A stretch of DNA of 64,000 nucleotides from DTYU01 sp040757355 (GCA_040757355.1 JBFLWY010000008.1:12883-76882), one strand, 5' to 3'; positions 23,564 to 32,508 are shown, counted from the stretch's first letter. The notes: generated by a model from the letters alone, not told the origin. Numbers and translations are program-made.

Positions 23564-24832
23564 TCAATGGTGGGCGTGCTGCAACTCGAGATGCTCGCTA
23601 TGGTGTTCCGTATGGTGCTCCTCGCGGTGCTCATGGTGGTGTTCGTGTTCCTCCGGCATTATTTTAAAGTTTTCCACGATGAAACAGTATGCCATAATCA
23701 GGAGACTGACCAGACCAACGCTTATCGACAACTCCATCCAGAACGGAAAGTAGCTCCCGCCCATTGCCTGGTACATGCTCGTAAACACCACATTCATCCG
23801 GTTCAGCATCAGGCCGCCAACCATCAGAAATGCAGCTGCAACCATTCCGGGTACGCTTTTTCTGGTGCTGGGTTTGGCAATCAGGATTATCGGAACGATC
23901 ACGCCCAGAATAATCTCCAACAAGAAGAGGTTTGATGGAACACTGCCCTCAAACATACGTAAGAATTCACGACGGGCAGCCAAGTCAATCAGCCTTGCCG
24001 CCAGATAAATGATCATCACCCACATACTCACCTTGAGCAGCGGCTCTAAAAGCGGGACCTCATGGCGGAAGTCTTTGTTATACGCCTTTGCGGCAAGCAC
24101 CCCTTCCACAACACACATAGCAGGGCCGACAAAAATCGCAGAGAGGAAGAAGAACGTACCGATCAGCATTGACCACCAGAGAGGGTGCTGCCTGTCGATC
24201 ATCGCAACGTAAAGGTTCCCAAGCGCCGACTGGTGAAGGAGCGCAATCACAAGACCGGCAACAAACACCACCGGAAGAATCTTGTCAAAAATCTCCTTCA
24301 AGCGCGGAACGTTAACCCGTTCGAACAAGATGTGTCCGAACTGAAGTGTCATGACTCCCTGGTAAGCGATGACACAAAGAAGTACTACGAAGAGCCAGGA
24401 GTGGTACCCCCACGATACAAACGGACGCCAGAAGTTGTACCAGCGACCTAAATCCATCAACACACCGAGGCTTACTACAATATAACCAAACCATGCCGTG
24501 ATCAACGATGCTCGTGCTATGTACTTATACTGCTTGAGGTTCAAAATGTGCGCCACAAACACAGTAAAGAAACCGCCCGCTGCAAGAGCAATGCCGCACA
24601 AGTCGTCAAAGGCGATCCACAGACCCCACGGCCAACTGTCGTTTAAGTTGGTAGCCGGACCGAGACCGCGGCTCAAACGGTAAGCCATAGAGAATAACAT
24701 TAGGCCGATCAACGCGAAAGCGACGACCCTGTACCAGCTCATGCGGAAATACCATTTTCCGCCGAAAACAGAGTCGTAGTTGGCATAATAATCCTCCCAG
24801 TGATAAAAGAGTTCGGAATTCGCTTTGGCCAT
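23564..24832 (-). CDS. NrfD/HybB-type quinone-interacting membrane subunit with His-rich tail (QrcD/DsrP-like)
   Basis: A 422-residue polytopic protein, about ten membrane segments, of the NrfD family (PF03916), close in layout to HybB, HmcC, DsrP and QrcD. NrfD proteins carry no cofactor and exchange electrons between an Fe-S partner and menaquinol. Family blocks: SWPWGLWIAFDDLCGIALAAGGF (about 67-89), WGYHSWLFVVLL and LFLLEIILGVIVPIIL. The last 30 residues are exceptional: glutamate and about 13 histidines (HEHHHEH, HHTEHHSEH, HAHH). Last gene of the redox cluster, 45 bp after the ferredoxin subunit. Confidence 0.9.
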   Translation of the reverse strand: MAKANSELFYHWEDYYANYDSVFGGKWYFRMSWYRVVAFALIGLMLFSMAYRLSRGLGPATNLNDSWPWGLWIAFDDLCGIALAAGGFFTVFVAHILNLKQYKYIARASLITAWFGYIVVSLGVLMDLGRWYNFWRPFVSWGYHSWLFVVLLCVIAYQGVMTLQFGHILFERVNVPRLKEIFDKILPVVFVAGLVIALLHQSALGNLYVAMIDRQHPLWWSMLIGTFFFLSAIFVGPAMCVVEGVLAAKAYNKDFRHEVPLLEPLLKVSMWVMIIYLAARLIDLAARREFLRMFEGSVPSNLFLLEIILGVIVPIILIAKPSTRKSVPGMVAAAFLMVGGLMLNRMNVVFTSMYQAMGGSYFPFWMELSISVGLVSLLIMAYCFIVENFKIMPEEHEHHHEHREEHHTEHHSEHLELQHAHH

Positions 24833-24877
24833 GCCCAGTTTCGCCTCCTATCTGCTTAAATGTTGTTCAAGTGCCCC

Positions 24878-25684
24878 TTAATCCTCTTGATTCTTGGTCG
24901 CGACGTAAAGCGCAGCCATAGCCGCCCCGTAGACAGCCGCAACCCCCAGCGTCCAATTCAGCACCCGGTCAGTGTATTCCGGAACGGGTTTCTGCGTTAT
25001 ATCCGTCTTCATTCCCAGCATTTCAAAGGGAACGTCGGAAATGTACAGCAGAGAGGTGCCGCCGACCTCTTTTTCGCCGTAAACGTGATCTTCATACACA
25101 CCAGGATTTTCCTTGATCCGGGTATGCGCAATGTGCAACAGTTCATCCCGGTCACCGAATATAACAGCCTTTGTAGGACAGGCTGAAGCGCAGGCAGGCG
25201 GTGCACCGATGGTTGTACGCTCATAACACATCCGGCATTTAGTAACCTCGGGGAAGAGTTCGTCCCACTGGTACTTCGGGACGCTGAAGGGGCAGCCCAT
25301 CATGCAGTACCGGCAGCCGACGCATTTCGACCGGTTGTAGAGAACCGGGCCTTCCGGCGTCTTGTAAAAGGCATGTGCGAAACAAACGGCTTCACAGGTC
25401 GGGCGTTCGCAGTGAAAACAAGAACGCCTTACAAACCGCCATACCGTTTGATCATTTTTCTGGGCTATACGGGCGTGTATCCGGAGCCAGTTGTTGCCGG
25501 TAAGCGGTGCCTGTTCATCCCATTGGGCCTTCGGAAGCCTCCTGTCCGTACCGCTGTCCAGCGGCAGGTCGTTAATCCCTTTTTTACTGGGTGCCAGGTA
25601 ACTGCTGTTGTACTCCCTACAGGCCGCCTGACAGGCACGGCACCCGATACATTTCGTTACGTCAAACAGGAACCCATAACCCAC
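24878..25684 (-). CDS. Four-cluster ferredoxin subunit with C-terminal membrane anchor (QrcC/HybA/DsrO-like)
   Basis: A 268-residue electron-transfer subunit. Four Cys clusters typical of the DmsB/HybA group are visible: CIGCRACQAACREY (about 12-25), CFHCERPTCEAVC (about 92-104), CVGCRYCMMGCPFSVP (about 121-136) and CRMCYERTTIGAPPACASACP (near 152-172). A C-terminal helix (LNWTLGVAAVYGAAMAALYVA, about 241-261) anchors it, as in HybA. No Tat or Sec signal is seen, which suggests that it depends on a partner's signal or faces the cytoplasm. It links the FDH-like subunit to the NrfD protein. Confidence 0.9.
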   Translation of the reverse strand: MGYGFLFDVTKCIGCRACQAACREYNSSYLAPSKKGINDLPLDSGTDRRLPKAQWDEQAPLTGNNWLRIHARIAQKNDQTVWRFVRRSCFHCERPTCEAVCFAHAFYKTPEGPVLYNRSKCVGCRYCMMGCPFSVPKYQWDELFPEVTKCRMCYERTTIGAPPACASACPTKAVIFGDRDELLHIAHTRIKENPGVYEDHVYGEKEVGGTSLLYISDVPFEMLGMKTDITQKPVPEYTDRVLNWTLGVAAVYGAAMAALYVATKNQED

Positions 25685-25755
25685 TCTTTACACCTCCAGT
25701 TGTAAACGGGCACATTGCCGCGTTTTACTCTTAAACCGTTTTCCCAACATTGGTG

Positions 25756-27084
25756 CTACTGCGGCAGAGGAAAACCCCACCTTCCGTGATCAAGGCTCCG
25801 CCGCATAGAAAGAGCTTTTCCTCCCCAATAACCTGAATGCAACTGTAAACCGCAGGTCATGGAACTTTCCGCAGACGTTTCCGCCTGCTCATTGAAAACT
25901 TGGGCAGATTCCTGAAAACATCTTTCAATCTCTGCTGCAACCAGTTCTGCGTCCGGGACGGCGTTCCCGGAATAATCCCATTTGATCTTTAAAATCGGCT
26001 CCGGCGAAACACCATCCCCTTGGTACAAATCTCTTACCAACTTGAACAATCTGTCTATCATCCAAAGCGGAGTCTTGACCTGTCCGCTAGGTTCCACCAC
26101 CCTGGCGCACCACTGCACCCATCTTCCGGCACTGATCAGAGAACCGCTTTTTTCCCACGGTGCCGCTGCAGGAAGTAAGAAGACCTCCGTCTTCGGGCAA
26201 GTTTCGGCGATTTTCTCGCTGCTTGCGGCAAAATCCTCCCTGGTTTTAAACCAGTCAATCATTACAAGCCATTCCACAGACTGGAGAATGCTTATCATTG
26301 CATTTTCCGGCTCCTGTGGTAAAAGACCACCTCCCCAAATGAATAACCCTTTGGCATTCCCGCTCGTCAGCCACTCGGTCAGTCTATCTTCCGGTTGCAA
26401 GGTTATGGAGGATGTACCTGGCAGCATATTCTCGCCATACCAGGTCTCCATTAAAGCGACTAGGTACCGGGTCTTGCCTTTGGGATTAACAAGGGGATAC
26501 CTATCGGCAATGTTCACCCAATTCCTGAAAGACAAGGCACCTGGATACCGGCCCTTGTTTAGAACCGGCACACCAAGTGCCTGAAAGAACTTAAAAAGTA
26601 AGTATCCTTCCTCGTTAGTCAAGAGCGAGTCATCCCAAAGACAACCGATACTTCTTGCCGCTCCGGAATCCTGTTTAATTGCAGCATCCCTCGTATTCTT
26701 AACCCGTTGGGCGACAGTGCGCACAATCGGGCCCCAATCCTTAATCTCCCATGCTGCGCCCCCCGCAGGTTTATAAAACAAATGCGGCGTCCAGCTTCTC
26801 GACGCACTCAAACTGAAAAATGACTCTCCTTGTTCACACAAAAACCCTTGATTTACCGGGTGATCAGGGTCTCCTTCAAAATCAACCACCTCATCCCCCC
26901 GTACGGTCACCAGCACACCGCAGCCGCCGTCACAAGCGGTACAAATAACGGGAACCTCTTTTTCCTGACGAATGACGGGAGTTTTACCATCTCTTTTGGA
27001 GCTTCCCTGGGACTGATTTTTTTTGGAAACAGCAGTCAACCCACCGAGGCTTTTGAGGAAATCTCGCCGCGAGATTTTTCGCAA
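25756..27084 (-). CDS. Degenerate formate-dehydrogenase-alpha-like Fe-S protein (QrcB-like, no catalytic centre)
   Basis: A 442-residue relative of FdnG/FdhA, normally 800-1000 residues. A Tat motif (SRRDFLKSLGG) opens it. The N-terminal [4Fe-4S] site is present (CTACDGGC and a fourth Cys in GFLCEQG). The FDH-N blocks TNEEGYLL, PKTEVFLLPAAAPWEKSG, GRWVQW and LWMIDRLFKLVRDLYQG are clear. The segment that should hold the active-site Cys/Sec (DHQARxCHAP) is replaced by LNKGRYPGAL, and the cofactor-binding C-terminal domain is absent. QrcB is a known molybdenum-free relative. TTG 27084 is chosen from GGGGGTG seven bases upstream. Confidence 0.82.
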   Translation of the reverse strand: MRKISRRDFLKSLGGLTAVSKKNQSQGSSKRDGKTPVIRQEKEVPVICTACDGGCGVLVTVRGDEVVDFEGDPDHPVNQGFLCEQGESFFSLSASRSWTPHLFYKPAGGAAWEIKDWGPIVRTVAQRVKNTRDAAIKQDSGAARSIGCLWDDSLLTNEEGYLLFKFFQALGVPVLNKGRYPGALSFRNWVNIADRYPLVNPKGKTRYLVALMETWYGENMLPGTSSITLQPEDRLTEWLTSGNAKGLFIWGGGLLPQEPENAMISILQSVEWLVMIDWFKTREDFAASSEKIAETCPKTEVFLLPAAAPWEKSGSLISAGRWVQWCARVVEPSGQVKTPLWMIDRLFKLVRDLYQGDGVSPEPILKIKWDYSGNAVPDAELVAAEIERCFQESAQVFNEQAETSAESSMTCGLQLHSGYWGGKALSMRRSLDHGRWGFPLPQ

Positions 27085-27353
27085 CCCTGAGCACCCCCTC
27101 TCTATATAACTAAAAGAATGTAATTTTAAATTAACTCTCGCCTCCCTGCTGGAAAATAACAGATTTTCGCACCTGTGGATAAGCTGTTGTTTATTCACTA
27201 TACCACTCTCTACAAGGAGTGTCAATATTCACAAGCCCCGTGTATTCAGTCCTGCAGCACCCGGCGAGAACCTAATAAACGGTAAGTGAATGGTTAAAGC
27301 GAAGGAGCACTAATGAGTGACTGGGCCGTGATCTCCGTAAGGATAGTTAAAAA

Positions 27354-27432
27354 AGAGAGCCCATACCCCGCAAGGTTGGCACCCTCAAACCTTGTAGGAG
27401 CAGCATCGTCGGCTGAGGGACCCGGGCTCTCT
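27354..27432 (-). ncRNA. Candidate pseudoknotted structured RNA / complex terminator
   Basis: A nine-pair outer stem (AGAGAGCCC 27354-27362 with GGGCTCTCT 27424-27432) closes the element. Inside, CAAGGTT (27371-27377) pairs with AACCTTG (27388-27394). Its loop CCCTCA (27382-27387) can pair with TGAGGG (27414-27419), an H-type pseudoknot. On the minus strand the outer stem is followed by six T, so it ends like a terminator. It lies between the third DsrK gene and the FDH-like gene. I cannot assign it to a known riboswitch class. Confidence 0.5.
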
Positions 27433-27463
27433 TAGTTCAGCATCCGGTAGCTAAAGTTACTGA

Positions 27464-29173
27464 TTAATGAAAATCATCCGGCTCAAGGAAAGGCCGGTCC
27501 AAATCAACCATTGCGTTTACCATCAACTCAATCAGGCCGCCGTAATTTATTTTAAACCTGTCCCACATCTTATAGTGGGCGATAGCGTCCCGGATAGCAC
27601 CCTTGCAGTTTGAACAGGGCGCGCACAAGTATTTGTACGGGTATTTTTCAGGGTCGAGCTCATCCTTAAACGCTTCCAGCGTCTGGTACATCTTCATCCT
27701 GGTTGCTATCTTATTGCGCCATTGCGGGAAATTCATGGACTGCATGATTGCCAATCCGCCGCCGCCGCCGCAGCAGAAATTGTAAACCCCGTGCGGATAC
27801 ATCTCCCGGAACTGCGGGCAGATGGCTTTGAGGGCCAGGCGCTGCGGCTGGACGATCCCCATCATACGCACCATATTACACGGGTCATGCAGGGTGACCG
27901 GAAAGTTATTCCTGCTCGGGTCAAACTTGATAGCACCGCTCCTGATAATCTCCCATAACAGCGGTAAGCAGCACTCACGCGGTATCTCCGAACTTGACAA
28001 GTCCCCGGACAGTACCCTGTCGGCCACAACTACATAAGCTTTTGTGGCGTGTCCGCACTCGCCGATCACCACTTTTTTGACCCCGAGCTGTTTGGCGATC
28101 TTCGTATGCCGCAAGGCTACCCGGGCAAGCTCTACGTCGTCATTCCACAGGCCGTAGTTAACTGCGTCGTAACCCACTATTTCACTCGACAGCGTCCACT
28201 TGATCCCCGCTGCCTCGAAGATGATTGCGAAGGCTTCGGGGTTTTCCGTCCATGAAAGGAACTCACCCGCATTATGGATTAGCAGGATATCGGCGCCTTT
28301 TTCATCAAGGCGTACTTTGAACTTCTTGCCTGTCCTGTCGCCGATGTCCTCCTCCATGAACTCCACCGTTTCTTTGAGCCCCGCCGGGCTCATCCCCGTT
28401 GAGGAACCGACTACGAGATGCTGCACACAACCCTTTTCAAAGATTTCGGGCGCGGCGATGCCTAACTCTTGGCACAGAAGCTTTCGTAACTCTCTGTTGA
28501 TTACACCGTTGTCTACCCCCATGGGGCACCGCTGCGCGCACCTCCTGCAGATTGTGCACCGGTGGCAGGATTCGGCGAGACGGTAGACAACCTGCCAGTT
28601 CAAATCTATGTCCGCCCCTACGAAGCCTCTCAGGAGCTTACCCTCGGGCGAGAAGTATCTTTTCCTTATCCTTCGGAGAATTTCGGACCTGTGGGTGGGT
28701 CTGTAAATATCCTGGCCGCCGCTCGCGATGAAGTTGTGGCATGCGTCGGCGCAAGTCTGGCATTTGACGCAATAGTCCATCGACATCTCCAACGTCTGGT
28801 AAAATGTCCAGCTTTCCTGAGGATCAAAGAGTTTCTGCAGGCCGCTGAGAAACTTATTAACAAGTGCAATCTCTTCTTCCTTGGATCTTGGTATGGGGAG
28901 ACCCATGTCCGTATGGCCGTCGAAGCTCAGGTCATACTGCTGCCACCACTTTTCCGGCGGCGGTTTAATCGGCTCTTCTCCCCCGAGGAGCGGCATGGGC
29001 ATCAGGTCCTCGACTTTCAAATCAACAAGCGGTTTAGGCCCTAGTCTGCAAAACTCTTTAAGGTTCGGTTTATGAGCCTTTGCTTGCCGGTGCGGGCGCT
29101 GACAGGTTTCCGGCCCCATTTTGTCAAAATGCGAGGAAAAATCCGTAAGATCCGGTTTTTTTGCAACTGCCAT
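27464..29173 (-). CDS. DsrK/HdrD-like CCG-domain iron-sulfur protein, copy 3
   Basis: A 569-residue cytoplasmic Fe-S protein of the DsrK/HdrD/TmcB group. Two [4Fe-4S] motifs are seen: CVKCQTCADACHNF (about 134-147) and CHRCTICRRCAQRCP (about 202-216). The CCG domain near the C-terminus reads HDPCNMVRMM, then FCCGGGGG, then CAPCSNC, the pattern that holds the noncubane cluster in HdrB/HdrD. A 25-residue N-terminal extension is not in the other copies. It has its own consensus promoter and a ~300-base leader, and is first in the sub-operon with the FDH-like, ferredoxin and NrfD genes. Confidence 0.9.
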   Translation of the reverse strand: MAVAKKPDLTDFSSHFDKMGPETCQRPHRQAKAHKPNLKEFCRLGPKPLVDLKVEDLMPMPLLGGEEPIKPPPEKWWQQYDLSFDGHTDMGLPIPRSKEEEIALVNKFLSGLQKLFDPQESWTFYQTLEMSMDYCVKCQTCADACHNFIASGGQDIYRPTHRSEILRRIRKRYFSPEGKLLRGFVGADIDLNWQVVYRLAESCHRCTICRRCAQRCPMGVDNGVINRELRKLLCQELGIAAPEIFEKGCVQHLVVGSSTGMSPAGLKETVEFMEEDIGDRTGKKFKVRLDEKGADILLIHNAGEFLSWTENPEAFAIIFEAAGIKWTLSSEIVGYDAVNYGLWNDDVELARVALRHTKIAKQLGVKKVVIGECGHATKAYVVVADRVLSGDLSSSEIPRECCLPLLWEIIRSGAIKFDPSRNNFPVTLHDPCNMVRMMGIVQPQRLALKAICPQFREMYPHGVYNFCCGGGGGLAIMQSMNFPQWRNKIATRMKMYQTLEAFKDELDPEKYPYKYLCAPCSNCKGAIRDAIAHYKMWDRFKINYGGLIELMVNAMVDLDRPFLEPDDFH

Positions 29174-29543
29174 TTCCTTAATACCCCTCCTTAGCTCTAA
29201 AACGTACCGACACGCCGCTTTCAGTCGCTGCGCCTTTGCGCTTACCCCCTCCTTTAAACGAACGTCCTAATCCCCGATCAAAACGTTTAACCAAGTTAAG
29301 CCATTACGAATTTCGCCCTCAGATGGGGCAGGAACTAACGCCAAGTTGTAGACAGCTTTGGCAGCCCCCGGACCGGCCGGATGGATGCGCTTAAAGAGTA
29401 AAAAAACGTTTGTTCAGTGATTTACGGATGTACTCGGCATGTGATTGAATTTTCGGACAATTATTTTACATATGTTCATTATATCAATTAAAGCCTCCAG
29501 TGTCAATAATTTTACATATGACGGAAATGCCTGTTTTGCATAC
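29174..29543. other. Long leader region of the third DsrK gene
   Basis: No gene. From the promoter at 29478-29506 the transcript would carry about 300 untranslated bases before ATG 29173. GC-rich paired words such as CGCAAAGGCGCAGCGACTG close to the start suggest structure, but I recognise no riboswitch class. Confidence 0.45.
29478..29506 (-). promoter_or_regulatory. Consensus sigma-A promoter flanked by TTTTACATATG direct repeats
   Basis: On the minus strand TTGACA (29506-29501), 17 bases and TATAAT (29483-29478). TTTTACATATG occurs at 29464-29474 and again at 29510-29520, so one copy lies just downstream of the -10 and one just upstream of the -35, in the same orientation. CATATG is a palindromic core. 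The arrangement looks like a regulator-controlled promoter for 29173-23564. Confidence 0.75.
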
Positions 29544-29570
29544 AAAAAAAAACCTCCCTTACCGGGAGGC
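29544..29570 (-). terminator. Intrinsic terminator after the second DsrK gene
   Basis: CCTCCC and GGGAGG (29553-29558, 29564-29569) close a short stem; on the minus strand nine T follow. It separates the 32223-29590 transcript from the next promoter. Confidence 0.85.
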
Positions 29571-29589
29571 TACCAAGGTGATCGGTGTT

Positions 29590-31218
29590 TTAGTGGAAAT
29601 CGTCGTACTCGATAAACGGTCTGTCGATGTCTACCATTGCGTTGACCATCAACTCTACAAGACCGCCGTAGTTGATCTTGTACCGTTCCCAAAGATCGTA
29701 GTGGCTAATGGCGTCCCTTATGGTTCCTTTGCAGTTGGAACAAGGCGCACACAGGTACTTAAACGGGTATTTATTCGGGTCAAGTTCATTTTTAAAGGCC
29801 TCAAGCGTCTGCTTCATCTTCATCCTTGCGCCTACCTTATTCCGCCACTGCGGGAAGTTATAGGACTGGATGATAGCGTAACCCGAACCACCGCCGCAGC
29901 AATAGTTGTACACACCGTTCGGCGTCATTTCCCGGAATCCGGGAGCAATTGCCTTCAGCGCCAAACGCTGGGGCTGCACAATACCCATGGCGCGAACCAT
30001 GTTGCAAGGGTCATGCAGGGTTACCGGGAAGTTGTTCCTGCTTGGGTCGAATTTGATGGCGCCGCTCCTGATTATCTCCCAGAGGATAGGCAGGCAGCTC
30101 TCCCGCGGTATTTCTGAGCTCGAGAGGTCACCCGTCAGGACGCGGTCAGCGATAACCACATAAGCCTTGGTCGCGTGACCGCACTCACCGATTACCACCT
30201 TTTTCACGCCTAACTTCTTGGCGATCTGAGCGTGGCGTACCGCTACCCGCGCCAGTCCTACGTCATCGTTCCAGAGGCCGTAGTTCACCGCATCGTACCC
30301 CACCGGCTCGCTGGAGAGCGTCCAGCTTATTCCGGCAGCTTCAAAAAGGATTGCAAACGCTTCAGGGTTTTCCGGCCATGACAGGAATTCGCCGGCGTTA
30401 TGAATCAGCAGAATGTCGGCGCCCTTTTTGTCCACAGGAATGTCTACACTCTTGCCTATTCTGTCACCGATGTCTTCCTTCATGAACTCCACGGCTTCCT
30501 TCAACCCTGAAGGACTCATGCCCGTTGAGGAACCGATTTTAACGTGCTGTACGCAACCCTTTTCAAGAATCTCCATGGGCGCAATGCCGAGTTCCTGGCT
30601 GAAGAGCTTCCGGAGTTCGCGGGCGATGATGGCATTGTCCACACCCATGGGACACCTCTGCGCACACCTCCGGCACAGCGTGCATCTGTGCCCCGCCTCT
30701 GCAAGCCTCGTTACGGTGCGCCAGTTCACATCCACGTCGGCACCGACAAAGCTACCCAGCAGTTTCCCCTCCGGGGTAAAGTACTTCTTCCAGATCCTTC
30801 TCAGAATCTCAGACCTGTAAGTGGGCCTGTAAATCTCCTGTCTGCCGCTGGCAAGGTACGAGTGGCAGGCGTCCGAGCAGGTCTGGCACTTAACGCAGTA
30901 GTCCAGGGACAACTTCAGGACCTGCTGGAACGTCCAACTGCTCTCGGAGTCCAATAGCTTTTGCAGGCCGCTTAAGAAGCGCTGGACAAGGTAGTTCTCC
31001 TCTTCCCTGGTCTTTGGCTTCGGGATGCCGATGCTGCAGTGGCCGTCGAGGCTCATCTCGTACCTTTCAATGAACCTTTGAGGTGTAGGCTGCATCGGGG
31101 ATTCTTCCCCAAGTTCAGGAACCGGCATTAAGTCTTCCACACTCATGGAAACTAAAGGGTCGTCTCCCGGCCGCGAAATATCCTTAAAGCTGACCCTCTT
31201 CTTGTTGTTTGCCCCCAT
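29590..31218 (-). CDS. DsrK/HdrD-like CCG-domain iron-sulfur protein, copy 2
   Basis: A 542-residue paralogue of the copies at 27464 and 32715. Fe-S motifs: CVKCQTCSDACHSY (about 114-127), CTLCRRCAQRCP and, in the CCG domain, HDPCNMVRAM, YCCGGGSG and CAPCSNCKG. The C-terminal end (NAMVDIDRPFIEYDDFH) is nearly the same as copy 3, so these two are the closer pair. It lies 69 bp after a cytochrome b gene, forming a DsrMK-like pair. Expected to pass electrons between a cytoplasmic thiol/disulfide or ferredoxin-type partner and the membrane heme subunit. Confidence 0.9.
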   Translation of the reverse strand: MGANNKKRVSFKDISRPGDDPLVSMSVEDLMPVPELGEESPMQPTPQRFIERYEMSLDGHCSIGIPKPKTREEENYLVQRFLSGLQKLLDSESSWTFQQVLKLSLDYCVKCQTCSDACHSYLASGRQEIYRPTYRSEILRRIWKKYFTPEGKLLGSFVGADVDVNWRTVTRLAEAGHRCTLCRRCAQRCPMGVDNAIIARELRKLFSQELGIAPMEILEKGCVQHVKIGSSTGMSPSGLKEAVEFMKEDIGDRIGKSVDIPVDKKGADILLIHNAGEFLSWPENPEAFAILFEAAGISWTLSSEPVGYDAVNYGLWNDDVGLARVAVRHAQIAKKLGVKKVVIGECGHATKAYVVIADRVLTGDLSSSEIPRESCLPILWEIIRSGAIKFDPSRNNFPVTLHDPCNMVRAMGIVQPQRLALKAIAPGFREMTPNGVYNYCCGGGSGYAIIQSYNFPQWRNKVGARMKMKQTLEAFKNELDPNKYPFKYLCAPCSNCKGTIRDAISHYDLWERYKINYGGLVELMVNAMVDIDRPFIEYDDFH

Positions 31219-31287
31219 TCATTAAACCTCCTCTACCAAGCGATAAAGTATGGCGCAATTATCAAGGTCTAATCTATCAAAACGGTA

Positions 31288-32223
31288 CTAAGACTTCTTG
31301 AGCAGAGTATCCGGAAATCCGGTATAAGGATATTCCTCCTTACCCTCCCGTGCATCAATAATTTCCACCTCTTCAACCCAGGTCTTACCCGGAACGATAT
31401 GCGGTCCTTGCCATGTCAGCTTGTAAGCAAGCTGGGAGGAGATCTTTTTGTCGATTTTGGAGCCCTTTACATTTAAGAAGTCATCCCAGTAAATCTTATC
31501 GAAAGTAAAGTATTTGGCCACATAATGGAACAGTTTGGAAAACGGCATGTACAGGAAGAACAGTTCGAAAAGCAAAAAGTGAAGGCCGGTCCAGAACGGA
31601 ACCGCTGTCGCGCTAAAGGAAAGAGCCCCCGCTATTGTGGTCCTCGCGTCCGGAAAGAAAGTAGGACTGGTAGCCAGGGCTATAATGCCCGCGCCGAAAA
31701 TGGAGAGCATGAACAACAAGTTGAAGTAATCGACGGGTGCAGTATAAGCCTGAAGGTCCTCGTTGCCCGCCCTCTTTAGTAGAAGCCCGAGAGAACCGAA
31801 GGCGCCGATAATGAACGCAATCACGCCGACGGCGTTGGTAACAGGTGAAATAACCCCTAAACCGAAAATGACTTCGACAACAAGAAGCAGGAGCCACAGA
31901 CATGCAAGATACATGCCCCAATGCATTGCAAAGGAAAAGGGCCACATGCCGTACCTGTTATATTCCTTTACTTTCTTTAACAAGAACACCTCCGAGGCCA
32001 TGTCCAAAATCCCGTTGATACGAATATGATGCTGGGGTTTGGACACATAATCAAGTTCTTCCATGAAAGAACCGCCGTAATGGTGCTTTGGTTCGAGGGG
32101 AAGGGGATAAAGCTCCCACCGGAGATGAAGCGGCATTGAATTGAACTTCGTAAAACGGTAGATTGCCATAAAAACAAAAACCGCTATGGAAAAATACCCA
32201 AGATAGGAAACTGCGCTTCCCAT
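31288..32223 (-). CDS. NarI/DsrM-like cytochrome b membrane subunit, copy 2
   Basis: A 311-residue membrane protein of the nitrate reductase gamma/DsrM/HdrE type with about five or six membrane helices. Histidines that may ligate heme b lie in the helices around FAMHWGMYLACL and SKLFHYVAKYF; KHHYGGSFMEELDYV and GPHIVPGKTWVEEVEII are shared with copy 1. It would exchange electrons with menaquinone and with the DsrK-like protein 69 bp downstream. The soluble C-terminal tail after the last helix is longer than in minimal NarI. Confidence 0.87.
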   Translation of the reverse strand: MGSAVSYLGYFSIAVFVFMAIYRFTKFNSMPLHLRWELYPLPLEPKHHYGGSFMEELDYVSKPQHHIRINGILDMASEVFLLKKVKEYNRYGMWPFSFAMHWGMYLACLWLLLLVVEVIFGLGVISPVTNAVGVIAFIIGAFGSLGLLLKRAGNEDLQAYTAPVDYFNLLFMLSIFGAGIIALATSPTFFPDARTTIAGALSFSATAVPFWTGLHFLLFELFFLYMPFSKLFHYVAKYFTFDKIYWDDFLNVKGSKIDKKISSQLAYKLTWQGPHIVPGKTWVEEVEIIDAREGKEEYPYTGFPDTLLKKS

Positions 32224-32478
32224 TTGTTTTTCTACCTCCTTACATTTTTAGTGCATACGCATCTCAACCCGTTTTACTCCTGGCTTTGCAACCTCCCCTC
32301 CATGCAGACAACTCTTACGACCGCCCCCGGGCTTATCATAAAATAAAAAACGAACCAAACCCGATTATTACACCGATTTGCGTCCCAGGGTAAAAACCTC
32401 CGAGCTTTCTTCTCAAGTTTTACGGTAACCAACGACGATTTAGGAAGAATCCTCTTGTCTGTATGAACTTTATCATTA

Positions 32479-32508
32479 ATTATATAGTTAAATAAATCTT
32501 AAATTCAA
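32479..32508 (-). promoter_or_regulatory. Possible sigma-A promoter for the second cytochrome b gene
   Basis: On the minus strand TTGAAT (32508-32503), 18 bases and TATAAT (32484-32479) in a very AT-rich stretch. The leader to ATG 32223 would be about 250 bases; nothing else is recognised between 32224 and 32637. Confidence 0.5.

Noticed and set aside
25756..27084. Selenocysteine codon in the FDH-like gene
   Set aside because: The whole active-site block is missing and the gene ends in TAG; there is no in-frame TGA to recode.
27173..27181. DnaA-box-like TGTGGATAA (also near 20452)
   Set aside because: Single scattered boxes without AT-rich unwinding region or dnaA/dnaN genes; not an origin.
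27313..27435. A 40-codon plus-strand frame with AAGGAG before its ATG
   Set aside because: It runs straight through the structured RNA candidate and ends in its outer stem; the peptide has no recognisable feature.
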